Shown in pieces: positions 41,502 to 50,600 of a stretch of 64,000 nucleotides of DNA (its first letter is position 1; each line of letters opens with the position of its first letter). A model generated the notes under the pieces. That model was not told where the DNA came from, made no database searches, and saw only the letters and a program-made list of their open reading frames with translations. This stretch comes from JAJECS01 sp965198185 (lineage in GTDB: Bacteria > Chloroflexota > UBA11872), in assembly GCA_965198185.1 (NCBI GenBank), contig CBDAOU010000002.1, positions 1,798,001-1,862,000 of the forward strand. The letters run 5' to 3'. Made by a program: the position numbers and the translations under genes.

Positions 41502-42977
41502 ATGACCAGCACGCCAGACAATCCGGCTGCCGCGCGTCTTGCGGCCGCCATCGGTCAGCTGCTTCCGGTAAGTGGCGAGCGCTCACTGACGGCGGCGGCC
41601 GAGAAATTTGATCTCGACATTGCGCCCGCCGTTGACGCGGAACACTACGCGGGGCGTCTGATCGCCGAAGCCAGCCGCGCCGACACGCTCGGGGACGTGG
41701 TGCGTGCGGTGATCGAGATGGGCGTCGTCTATCGCCGGGAAGCCCGCGAGCCGATCGACGCCGCCGAATATGCCGAGTTGTCCGCTGCCGCGGAAGCGTT
41801 TGGGATGACGATCGCACCATTCGCGGAAATCGACGGCGCCGCCTCGGAGGGCGACGCCTCCGAGCGGCGCCCACGGCTGCTTCGCGCCATGTTCGCCCTC
41901 TACTCCGACATGATGAGCGATCCCGACGAAGAGCGAATGCTCAAGCTGGCCAACGTCATGGGCGGGCTGCTCCGGGCCAACGACGTCGAGATTCTGCGCC
42001 TGCCACAAGCTCGCACGAACGATGTTCGCGGGGTCGTACGCATGGGCGGCATCGAGCACCTCATGGCCGTCCTGTGGGAGGTCGGCGACGACCCGCTTGA
42101 GATCGATACCACGGAAGAGTCCATCCACGTGCACGATCGGCGCATGCTGATCGTGGCCGTCCAGGGTTTTCCGCACAATCTGCGGCTCGATCCTGAACAC
42201 GACCGCCGCAAGGTGCTATTCGATGGCCGCGATCTCACGCTGCTCCTCGAAGGCCGGTGGACGCTGCCCCACGCCGTGCGCTGGAAGGCTCGCGAGCAAC
42301 GCGAGACGGGAGCGTTTGCGCGACTGCCCATGAGCCCACCCGAGAACGATCCGACGGCGCTCGCTTTGTCGTCGGACACGGCGACGGACATCGTCGAGGT
42401 GGAGACAGACCAGAAGACCCTGGCAGCCAACGTCGCCGAGTTCGACCAGACGATCTCCGAGGAGTTCGAGGCTTCGGAAGCCGAAGCGAAGCGCCTGCGC
42501 AAGATCGGCATCGTGCTGGCGTCGCTGGCCGTTGCCGTGATCATTGGGCTGTTCATCAATTCAAAGGTGCAAGAGTCGATCCAGGCCGGCCACCTCGATA
42601 CCGCCAGCACCGCGGCGCTGCGAGCCGCCCAGGCGCAGGAAGATGCCCTGGAACGGCTCGAAGTCACCGGCCTGAGCAGCTATTTCAGCGACGCGGTGAT
42701 TGCCAGCATTCAGCAGCAAATCGACAGCCTGCGCGCCAACAACGTCTACGTAACCGCCCGCATCGACCGGGTAGTCTTGCGCGAAAACTCAGGCGTGCAG
42801 GACGAGCGAGCATTCATCGCCATTCGCGAGACAGGGGTGACGGAGTTGCGCGGCAGCGGTGACGGACGGATTCTCAGCACTGATCCGGCCTATCGCGCGG
42901 TCCTCGGCTTCATCATGGATAGAGCCGAAAGCGGTCACTGGCTCGTAACCGACCGGCGGGTGTTCGATACCAGCTAA
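41502..42977 (+). CDS. Unrecognised single-pass membrane protein
   Basis: A 491-residue protein I cannot assign. Residues 1-330 are predicted soluble and cytoplasmic, partly helical. An acidic segment (DQTISEEFEASEAEAKRLRK) leads into one strong TM helix near 336-355 (IGIVLASLAVAVIIGLFINS). The C-terminal 130 residues, outside the membrane, are alpha/beta with an ending of the form GHWLVTDRRVFDTS, faintly like IMS/ARC6-type or other extracytoplasmic sensor domains, which is speculative. It has its own -10-like element and no operon partner; tRNA-Cys follows 85 bases after its stop. Confidence 0.75.
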   Translation: MTSTPDNPAAARLAAAIGQLLPVSGERSLTAAAEKFDLDIAPAVDAEHYAGRLIAEASRADTLGDVVRAVIEMGVVYRREAREPIDAAEYAELSAAAEAFGMTIAPFAEIDGAASEGDASERRPRLLRAMFALYSDMMSDPDEERMLKLANVMGGLLRANDVEILRLPQARTNDVRGVVRMGGIEHLMAVLWEVGDDPLEIDTTEESIHVHDRRMLIVAVQGFPHNLRLDPEHDRRKVLFDGRDLTLLLEGRWTLPHAVRWKAREQRETGAFARLPMSPPENDPTALALSSDTATDIVEVETDQKTLAANVAEFDQTISEEFEASEAEAKRLRKIGIVLASLAVAVIIGLFINSKVQESIQAGHLDTASTAALRAAQAQEDALERLEVTGLSSYFSDAVIASIQQQIDSLRANNVYVTARIDRVVLRENSGVQDERAFIAIRETGVTELRGSGDGRILSTDPAYRAVLGFIMDRAESGHWLVTDRRVFDTS

Positions 42978-43062
42978 CCCCGGGGTCGGCTGGACGGGGC
43001 GGCAGCGACGTTAGGTATTCTGGCGCGCGGTTGTTCGGGGCTGTCAAGGCTTGCGGCCGTTC

Positions 43063-43137
43063 GGCGACGTAGCCAAGTGGTAAGGCGGGGGTCTGCAAAA
43101 CCCCTATACCTCGGTTCGATTCCGAGCGTCGCCTCCA
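43063..43137 (+). tRNA. tRNA-Cys (anticodon GCA), CCA encoded
   Basis: A full cloverleaf is present. The acceptor stem is GGCGACG paired with CGTCGCC, the anticodon stem GGGGT/ACCCC encloses CTGCAAA (anticodon GCA), and the T arm is CTCGG TTCGATT CCGAG. The discriminator is T, as expected for tRNA-Cys, and is followed by an encoded CCA at 43135-43137. Confidence 0.96.
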
Positions 43138-43180
43138 GGGGGCGTCCAGGCCGCGCCAATGGCCGCTGTGCCACCGGTCC

Positions 43181-43254
43181 GTTCGCCCTGAGCTTGTCGA
43201 AGGGCGTCCTTTGAAGCCGCCGCGGGGGCGTGGTTCGACAGGCTCACCACGAAC
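43181..43254. repeat. Dispersed inverted repeat GTTCGCCCTGAGC..
   Basis: The arm GTTCGCCCTGAGCTTGTCGA (43181-43200, then AGGGC) faces TTCGACAGGCTCACCACGAA (about 43234-43253). This two-armed element is a widely scattered intergenic repeat type. It lies between the tRNA and the nuclease gene. Confidence 0.7.
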
Positions 43255-43321
43255 GAGGCACTGGCTCACCCGAACGGGACGGCGCGGCCGGCGCACCCAT
43301 CCCCGCCGCCGGTCCGTCGCG

Positions 43322-45112
43322 TCAGCTGTGCACGATGCGGCGCACGCGGTCCCACGCCTCCTCGACGAGCTCGCGCCCCGGGGTCCCCGGCGGCGCCGTC
43401 AGAAACTCATCGCGCGCGGCACGAGCGTTGAGCCAGGCGAGGACGATGTTGCGATGATCGGCCGACGCGGTTTCGGTCGGCTCGCGCAGCGGTAGAAGCT
43501 CGTGAAGAGCGCGGCGCACGTCGGCGCGGCGCGGACGGGACAAGACGATATGCCGAGCAATTTGGCCGTCGTCAACCAGCGCAATCTCGGCATCGCACGG
43601 CTGCCGGGCGGCATCCACGACAATCACGCGCTCACCCCCAAGTCCGCCGGCGAGCGGCAGACGCTCGACGCGCGCCCGCCGCAGCCGCCGAACGATTACC
43701 TCACGCTCATCGCACGGGGCATCGGCGCGAGTGATGACGGCAATCGCCGCCTTGCGGCCATTGCTGAGATAGGCCAGAGCGGCGGCACGCCGCCAGGGCT
43801 CGACACGGTCGGCGCTTCGAGCCGGCATGTCCAGCAGCCGGCGCACGGCCTGCGCGGCCAGCCGTGCGTCACGCGCCGTGCGGTAGGGCCCCACATAGTC
43901 ACCGGCATCGCCGCGCACGGCCGACGCGGTGTTCACGACCGCCGCGTCGGCCGGCCCGACGTGCACCAGCAGCCGCGAGGCGCGGCGCTGACGCTGCACG
44001 TTGTACACCGGCGCCAACTCGGCGATGAGCTCCGCCTCACGCAGGAGCGCACGGAGCTCCGATCCCGTGACCTCCCAGTCGACGCGGTCGATCCGCGGCA
44101 ACATGTCGGCCCGCTGCCGGACGAAGCTCTGCGACGTGGTGAAGTGCGCGCGCACGCGGCGCTGCAGCGACACGGTCTTGCCGACGTAGAGCGCCCGACC
44201 GGCCACGTCGCGAAAGACGTAGGCCCCGGCGGACGGCGGCAAGTTACGCGAGGCCCAGCGGGCAAGCTCCTTGGCGCGCTGCGGCATTGGACCCTCCGGC
44301 CCACCTTCCTCACCCAGCGCGCGCAGCGCCTCCACGGTTGTGACGTCCTTCGCGCGTGCACGGTCCAGCAGCGCCGCAAACAGGCGGTGCGTGGCACGGG
44401 CGTCTGGGAGTGCCCGGTGACGGGGCGCCTCGGGCTCCCCGAGCAGCTCCAGCGCATCCGCGAGGCCGGAAACCTCGGCCTCCGGCATCAGCACCTGCAT
44501 CAACTCCATCGTGTCGAGGCCGTCGCCGGGAAAGAGCGCCCGCTGGGCCCAAACGGCCTCGCGGTTGAGGTAGCCAAGATCGGTGGGCAGGTTGTGCGCG
44601 ACGAGCACCGCCCCGGATTGGAAGTCCCGGAACTCGTCCAGCACGTTTTCAATCGGCGGGGCGTCGACCAGCATTTCGTCGGTGACGCCGGTGTAGCGCG
44701 TGATGAACCTGGAGACGCGACCGGGAATGCGGATCAGGGTCTCGAATGTGCCGATGACAGCGCCATCGCGCACGCGTTCGGCGCCGATCTCGAGGACGCG
44801 ATGGCGACCGCCGCGCCCACCGTTCGTCTCGATATCGAAGATCACGAAGTCGGCCTGGTTCAAGTCTTGGGCCCGATGCCGCCACGCGGCCAGCTCCCAC
44901 TGACCCGCCGGGGCGCGCCGCAAGCGGTCGTCCTTCAGCAAGAGGGGTTCCAGAGCGCGGGTCGCGATGGTGGCGGCCTTGGACTCCACGTGCAGCACCG
45001 CCTGTGCCAGATGCTCCAGCGACAACGGACGGTCGGCTTCGGTCAGCTCGCCGATGGCGGCTTCAACGAGCGCGCTGCGGCGCGGCCGCGCTCGTCCGTT
45101 TTCCGAGGTCAC
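43322..45112 (-). CDS. DEDD exonuclease fused to a GIY-YIG (UvrC-like) nuclease
   Basis: A 596-residue two-nuclease protein. After a winged-helix-like N-terminus, a DnaQ-type 3'-5' exonuclease domain spans about 88-260: FVIFDIETNG carries the DxE, LVAHNLPTDLGYL the second Asp, and HRALPDARAT the final His and Asp. A GIY-YIG domain follows from about 293 (GAYVFRDVAGRALYVGKT..RVRAHF), as in the UvrC N-terminus. The remaining part resembles UvrC-like sequence but has no helix-hairpin-helix. The same architecture is known from actinobacterial proteins such as Rv2191. A role in repair or processing of damaged DNA is likely but unproved. ATG at 45112 is used. Confidence 0.85.
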   Translation of the reverse strand: MTSENGRARPRRSALVEAAIGELTEADRPLSLEHLAQAVLHVESKAATIATRALEPLLLKDDRLRRAPAGQWELAAWRHRAQDLNQADFVIFDIETNGGRGGRHRVLEIGAERVRDGAVIGTFETLIRIPGRVSRFITRYTGVTDEMLVDAPPIENVLDEFRDFQSGAVLVAHNLPTDLGYLNREAVWAQRALFPGDGLDTMELMQVLMPEAEVSGLADALELLGEPEAPRHRALPDARATHRLFAALLDRARAKDVTTVEALRALGEEGGPEGPMPQRAKELARWASRNLPPSAGAYVFRDVAGRALYVGKTVSLQRRVRAHFTTSQSFVRQRADMLPRIDRVDWEVTGSELRALLREAELIAELAPVYNVQRQRRASRLLVHVGPADAAVVNTASAVRGDAGDYVGPYRTARDARLAAQAVRRLLDMPARSADRVEPWRRAAALAYLSNGRKAAIAVITRADAPCDEREVIVRRLRRARVERLPLAGGLGGERVIVVDAARQPCDAEIALVDDGQIARHIVLSRPRRADVRRALHELLPLREPTETASADHRNIVLAWLNARAARDEFLTAPPGTPGRELVEEAWDRVRRIVHS

Positions 45113-45131
45113 GCGGGCTCTGCGCGGCGCG

Positions 45132-45527
45132 TCATTCCTCGCGGCCCCCGAGCAACATCGACCCGACTACGTTGAACAGGCCAACGATGATCGAACCGAC
45201 CACCGCGCCGATCACGCTGCGGATTTCGATGGCCTCGACGGTCTGGGCCGCCAGCCAAAAGACGCCTGCGCTGACGAGCACGTGCGAGAGCCCCAGCGTC
45301 AAGAAGCCGAGCACACAGGTGACCGGCTTGAGCAGCAGATCCACCACCGGGCGGACGTAGGCGTTGACGAGCGCCAGAACGGCGGCAAACGCCATGACCG
45401 TGGTCCAGAAGTCGCGCGTACCCTCGGGTGGAAGCTCGATGCCGTCGGGGACAAGCGCCGCCACCGCCAGCACTGCAAAGAAACACGTCACGAACCGCGC
45501 GATGAGGAAGCGCAACTCGCGGCTCAT
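45132..45527 (-). CDS. Small membrane protein, phage holin family 4-like
   Basis: A 131-residue protein with four TM segments (FVTCFFAVLAVAALV, TTVMAFAAVLALVNAYV, PVTCVLGFLTLGLSHVLVSAGVF, VIGAVVGSIIVGLFNVVG). The motif NAYVRPVVDLLLKPVT with LGFLTLGL is typical of the superfamily often annotated as phage holin family 4 or YvlD. There are no phage genes nearby, so it is a chromosomal membrane protein of unknown role. It lies between two minus-strand genes and could be co-transcribed with the nuclease gene 19 bases downstream. Confidence 0.8.
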   Translation of the reverse strand: MSRELRFLIARFVTCFFAVLAVAALVPDGIELPPEGTRDFWTTVMAFAAVLALVNAYVRPVVDLLLKPVTCVLGFLTLGLSHVLVSAGVFWLAAQTVEAIEIRSVIGAVVGSIIVGLFNVVGSMLLGGREE

Positions 45528-45566
45528 GCACGACCCATTGCAACTACGGCTGCAGCACCTTCATCG

Positions 45567-46466
45567 CTATGCAGAGGCGCCGGAGCGAACCTCCACACCC
45601 GCAAGCTCCTCGAGCGGCTTGATCAGCGCCGCGGCATCCAAGTCGCCCAAGCCCTTGTGGCGCGTCTCTTGGTAGAGCTGGTCGGCCAGCGTCGTCGCCA
45701 ACAGGCGCACATTGCTGCGCCGTCCCAGTTCCAGCGCCAGCCCCAGGTCCTTGAGCAACAGCTCGACCCCGAATCGCGCCTCGAAATCGCCCGGGAACAC
45801 CAGGTTCGGCATGTCCACTTCCATGCAGCGGCTGGCGGCGTAGGCGCCCATAAGCGTGTCGAAGAGCTGTTGCGGGTTGATGCCGTTCTTGACGGCCAGG
45901 ACAAAGGCTTCGGCATTGGCGGCGCGGACGCCGGCGATGATCATCTGATTCGCCAGCTTGGCCACGCAGCCGGCCCCCACCGGCCCGAAGTGCTGCACAT
46001 TGCCGCCCACGATATCGAGCAGTTCTTGTCCGGCTGCGTAGTCCTCCGTGGTGCCGCCGACGAACACGGCGAGGGTGCCCGCCGTAGCTCCCGCCGGACC
46101 TCCGCTCACGGGAGCGTCAAGGTAGCCGACGCCCTTGCCGGCGGCCTCGGCCGCGCATTTCTGCGCGGTGTCGGGTCCGTTGGTGCCAAAGTCGATCCAG
46201 AGCTGGCCGTCGCGGGCCGTCTCGATGGCGCCGTTCTCGCCCAGCAGGATCGCCAGGGAGTCCTGCGGCAGCGGCACGTTGAGGCACACCACATCCGCCG
46301 CTGCGGCGACCTCCGCCGGGGTGGCAGCGGCCGTGCCGCCGTCGGCGACAAAGTCGTCAACCTTGCCCCGACTGCGGTTGTGCACGATCAGCTCATGCCC
46401 GGCCGCCCGTAGATTCGTCGCCATGGGCAGCCCCATCTTGCCGAGGCCGATATATCCAATTCGCAT
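45567..46466 (-). CDS. NAD(P)-dependent beta-hydroxyacid dehydrogenase (3-hydroxyisobutyrate dehydrogenase family)
   Basis: A 299-residue two-domain dehydrogenase. The N-terminal Rossmann motif is GYIGLGKMGLPMA, followed by HNRSRGK, in which the Arg suggests NADP preference. The substrate loop DAPVSGGPAGATAGTLAVFVGG and catalytic Lys in GCVAKLANQMI are the hallmarks of the family. Substrates range over 3-hydroxyisobutyrate, tartronate semialdehyde and related acids; the sequence does not settle which. ATG at 46466 fits the family start exactly. Confidence 0.92.
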   Translation of the reverse strand: MRIGYIGLGKMGLPMATNLRAAGHELIVHNRSRGKVDDFVADGGTAAATPAEVAAAADVVCLNVPLPQDSLAILLGENGAIETARDGQLWIDFGTNGPDTAQKCAAEAAGKGVGYLDAPVSGGPAGATAGTLAVFVGGTTEDYAAGQELLDIVGGNVQHFGPVGAGCVAKLANQMIIAGVRAANAEAFVLAVKNGINPQQLFDTLMGAYAASRCMEVDMPNLVFPGDFEARFGVELLLKDLGLALELGRRSNVRLLATTLADQLYQETRHKGLGDLDAAALIKPLEELAGVEVRSGASA

Positions 46467-46601
46467 GCGCGGCTAGCTCCTTCAGGCACTGACGTCAGAC
46501 CCGCGGCGCGCCGCACCCGTCATCCCGCCCGCGGATACGACCGATCGGCGTCGACGCTACCGCTGGGGTATTCCCAGCCTTAGCAAACCATACCAATGGA
46601 C

Positions 46602-47507
46602 TCAGACGCGCGCCCACGCCGCGGCAAACGTGCGCTTGGCGTTGCCGATGATCTCGGCGGCCGTCTGGTTCGGCGCCGGCTTCATTTCAAAGCTGACCAG
46701 GGGCATCGGGGTCGGCAAATCCTTGTCGAAGTAGCCAATCTCGAACAGCGCGCGCAGGAATGCCGCAAGCTCGGGGACGTCGTTCTCGCCGCCAGGCTCT
46801 CCGAACACCGGATGCTGATCGCCCCATTGCGGGTGGGAGCGATCGCTGATGAGGCAATTGCCAATGTGGGCGTGAATGATGTGATCCGCCGCTTTGCGCA
46901 CGGAAGTCGGCGGGTCCTCGCCCAGCAGCGGCAGGTGGCTGAGGTCCAGGCAGAGCCCGAAGTTGGGCGTGTCGGCGCGAACCATCTCACTTACGCGGAT
47001 GCAAAGCTCGACGGGACCGAGCAGCGAGCGCTTCTCGACCGCGCGATCGAACTGCTCGAGCGCGATCCAGATGCCGAAGCGGGCGGCGTAGTGGCAGATC
47101 TGCTGGAGCGAGTCGGCCAGGCGGGTCAGCGCCGGTTCAACGTCGTCGTCGGTTGGCGGCGCCGAGTTCGGCCCGTCGAGCAAGCCGACGAGCGGGGCGT
47201 CCAGCGAATGCGCCTCGTCCACTCCCCGCAGCATCGCCTCGACCGCCCGCTGCCGCACGTCGGGATCGGCCGACGAGAGATCGAGATTGTCCAGCAGGAG
47301 CGCCGGATGCGCGCCGAATCCGAGCGCCAGCCGTGCCGTCCGGGCGCGTCGGGCCAGCTCCGAACGCGTGTCGTCGTCGTTGACGTGGGTGACTTCGAGA
47401 GCCTGGAAGAAGCCATCGGCGGCCAGGGCGCCAACCGATTCGAGAATTGGCCCATCCCCGCCTTGCACCTCCGGGTGCAGCATGAAGTGCACGATGCCCA
47501 CATGCAT
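46602..47507 (-). CDS. Sugar phosphate isomerase/epimerase-like TIM barrel (xylose isomerase-like)
   Basis: A 301-residue AP-endonuclease-2 type TIM barrel. Probable metal ligands are the Glu of WIALEQFD, Asp and His in CLDLSHLP, His of HIIHAHIGN and a late Glu in VSFEMKP. Such proteins isomerise or epimerise sugars and inositols. ATG at 47507 (MHVGIVHFML) is preceded by GAGG at good spacing; ATGs at 47531 and 47549 add unconserved residues. It lies between the dehydrogenase and dnaE on the same strand, with gaps of 135 and 103 bases, so it is probably its own unit. Confidence 0.85.
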   Translation of the reverse strand: MHVGIVHFMLHPEVQGGDGPILESVGALAADGFFQALEVTHVNDDDTRSELARRARTARLALGFGAHPALLLDNLDLSSADPDVRQRAVEAMLRGVDEAHSLDAPLVGLLDGPNSAPPTDDDVEPALTRLADSLQQICHYAARFGIWIALEQFDRAVEKRSLLGPVELCIRVSEMVRADTPNFGLCLDLSHLPLLGEDPPTSVRKAADHIIHAHIGNCLISDRSHPQWGDQHPVFGEPGGENDVPELAAFLRALFEIGYFDKDLPTPMPLVSFEMKPAPNQTAAEIIGNAKRTFAAAWARV

Positions 47508-47610
47508 ATAGGCCTCGGGTGGTCGGTCCATCGCACAGTCCCCCATCACACGGCGCCGCGGGCATAGTGGCCCGACCGGATGCGGCTGTCGAGGTGTGGG
47601 CTGGCGGAGG

Positions 47611-50600
47611 CTACGTGGGGTCGGCGGACGCCCGCTCCACGACCACGCTTTCCGCGTCGTATTCCCGGGCTACTTGCGCCACCAACTCAGGACTGGCGCT
47701 CACGGGCGTGCGCCAGCGCAGCCGCGTCAGCGCGCCATCCGACGCCTCGATATGCAGCTCGAGCGGCACGTCGCCCGGATGTGCGGTGGCTGCATCGTCC
47801 AGCCGGCGCAGCAGATCAATGTCATGCCCCAGGTCCGGGCTGCGGCGCAGGAGCACGACGACGCGTCGCGGCGGGCCGCCGTTCGCCGCGCCATTCGACT
47901 CGCCCGACGCCTCGGGCGCGGCGCCGCCGTTCTCGGTGGCTGCAGGTGCTTCCTCGGCGCCCGAAGATTGGTATTCGCTGCCCGCGGCCTGCACGTGCAC
48001 GCTGCCGACCACGGGGGAGGGTTCAGCTGGCACGTCTTCCTCGGACGTCGGGGCAGGCGCCGTGGCTCGCGGGTCATCGCCATTGACCGCGGCTTCGACG
48101 TCCGCAGCAGTATCGTCATCAAGGTCCGCGTCGCTTGGCCCTGCGGCGGCGCCGGCGTCAGCGTCTTCGGCCGTGCCGGAAAGGCTGGGCGGCGCCGCCT
48201 CATCCGCGGTCGTCACCGCGTCCGGGGATTCAGCCGCGGTCGGTTCCGGCGGGAACAGGTTCTCCGCGACGAGCTGCAGCGATCCGCGCCGGTCTTCGAG
48301 CCGGCCGGCGGCCACGATCACTCGGTCAAGGTCCAGCCGGTCGCCAACCTGGGCCCAGAGGCGCGGGAACACCACGACTTCGATCGTCCCCGGCGCATCC
48401 TCGAGGGTGACGATGGCCATCGTGTCGCCCTTCTGCGTGATGAGCTGGCGCACGTCGGCGACCAGGCCGCCAACCGTGAGCGTTTGCCCGACGTGCGATG
48501 CGTCCAGGTCGAAGATCTGCGTATCGACGCTCGCCCGCAGCGCCTCGCGCACCTGCGGATTCGACAGCGGACTCGGTGAGACGTGCAGCCCCAGAAGGTC
48601 CTTCTCCCAGCGCCGCCGATCGGCATTGCCGGCGGCCTCGACGTCCGGCAACTGCTCGTCGTCGGTCTGACTTGCCGGCAGCACTCCCATTTCGAACATG
48701 CTGGTCTGCCCCGACACGCGGTCATGGCGGGTCTGCTGGCCGCGCTTGAACGCGGACTCCAGCCCCTCCAGCAAGGCGTTGCGCTCACCAAGGGCGTCGA
48801 GGGCGCCAACCTTGGCCAGGGCCTCCAAGGTGCGGCGCGTGACGACGCGACCGTCGATCCGGCCGCACAGATCGGCCAGTGAGGCGAACGGCCCACCATC
48901 GTCGCGGGCGGCCAGGATCTCCGCGACGGCCTGCTCCCCGACGGTCTTGATGGTCCCCATGCCGAAGACGATCTGGCGGTCCCGATGCACGAACGACGCG
49001 CCGCTGCGGTTGACATTGGGCGCCAGCACCTCGAGGTCCAACACCTCGGCCTCGGATTTCGCCCGCGCGACCTTGGCCAGGTCGCCGCTGTCGGTGACCA
49101 GCAAGGCGGTGAGGAATTGCACGGGATAGAGCGCCTTGAGCCAGGCGGTCCAGTAGGCGATGACGGCGTAGGAGACCGCGTGCGCCTTGTTGAACCCATA
49201 GCCCGCAAACGGCTCGATCAGACCGAAGACGTCCTCGGCGACTGACTGCGTGAGACCGTTGGCCACGGCCCGCTCGAGGAACTCGGTGCGCTCTTTTTCG
49301 AGCGCCGCGCGAATCTTCTTGCCGACGGCCTTGCGAAAGCGATCGGCTTCGTCCCAGTCATACCCCGCCAGCTCCCGCACCACGCGCAGCACCTGGTCGG
49401 CGTAAACGAGCACGCCGTGCGTCTCGCGCAGGATCGGCTCGAGCTTGGGGTGGGGATAGACCGGCTGTTCCCGGCCGTGCATCGTGTCGATGTAGCGGTC
49501 GATGTGCTGCATCGGGCCGGGGCGGTAGAGGGCGATGATCGCGGCGAGGTCGTCGATGGTCGTCGGTTGCAGCCGCCGCAGCGTGGATGTCATGCCGCTG
49601 CTCTCAAGCTGGAACATGCCGACCGTGCGACCCGCCCGCAGCATCGCGAAGGCCCGGTCGTCGTCCAGCGGAATGGCCTGCGGTGCGATCTCCAGTCCCT
49701 TGTCCCGGCGCACGAGCTCAAGCGCGTGCGTGATCGTGCGGAAGTTCGAGAGCCCGAGGATGTCGAGCTTGAGAATGCCGATGCGATCGATGGTCTGACC
49801 GGTGAATTGGGCCACCGGCTGACCGTCGGCCGAGCGCATCAACGGCACATGCTCAACCAGGGGCTCCCGTGACACGACCAATCCCGCCGCGTGCGTCGAG
49901 GCGTGCCGCGCCACGCCCTCCACCTCGCGGGCCCTGTCGAGCAGCCGCCGGATTTCGTCGTTGCCGTGATAGAGCTGCTGCAGCTCCGTCACGGTTTCCA
50001 GCGACCGCTCGATGGTGAAGGGATTCACGGGATTCACCGGGATCAGCTTGGCCACGCGGTCGACGTCGGGCAGCGGCAGCTCCATCACGCGTCCGACGTC
50101 GCGCACGGCCGCCCGCGCGGCCAGCGTGCCGAAGGTGACGATCTGCGCCACGTGATCCGACCCGTAGGTGTCGGTGATGTATTTGATGACTTCCTCGCGG
50201 CGGTCACTCGGGAAGTCGAGGTCCACGTCGGGCATGGACCCCTTGCGGCCGACCGTGAGGAAGCGCTCGAACATGATGTCGTGCTTGACGGGGTCGATAT
50301 CCGACATGCCCATGGCGAAGGCGACCAGGCTGCCGTTGACGGAGCCGCGCGGGGCCGTCAGCATCCCCCGCTTGCGGGCAAAGCGAATGATGTCGCCAAC
50401 GAGGACGAGGTAGGCGGCGAACTCCGTCTGTTCGATCACGTCCAGCTCGTAGGCCAGCCGTGTCTCGTAGGCGGTGGGCACGTCGCCGGAGAGCCGAGTG
50501 CGCAGGCCGCGCTGGGCCAGGCCGCGCAGATAGCCAACGGCGTCGCTCCCCTCGGGCAGCTCAAGCTCGGGCATGGCAATGCGGCCGAAGGGGAGGTCGA

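Noticed and set aside
43502..45175. Plus-strand open frame of about 550 codons
   Set aside because: It is antisense to the DnaQ/GIY-YIG gene and has no recognisable domain.
45132..45527. Prophage indicated by the holin-family protein
   Set aside because: There are no other phage genes nearby, and this family is common in chromosomes without prophage.
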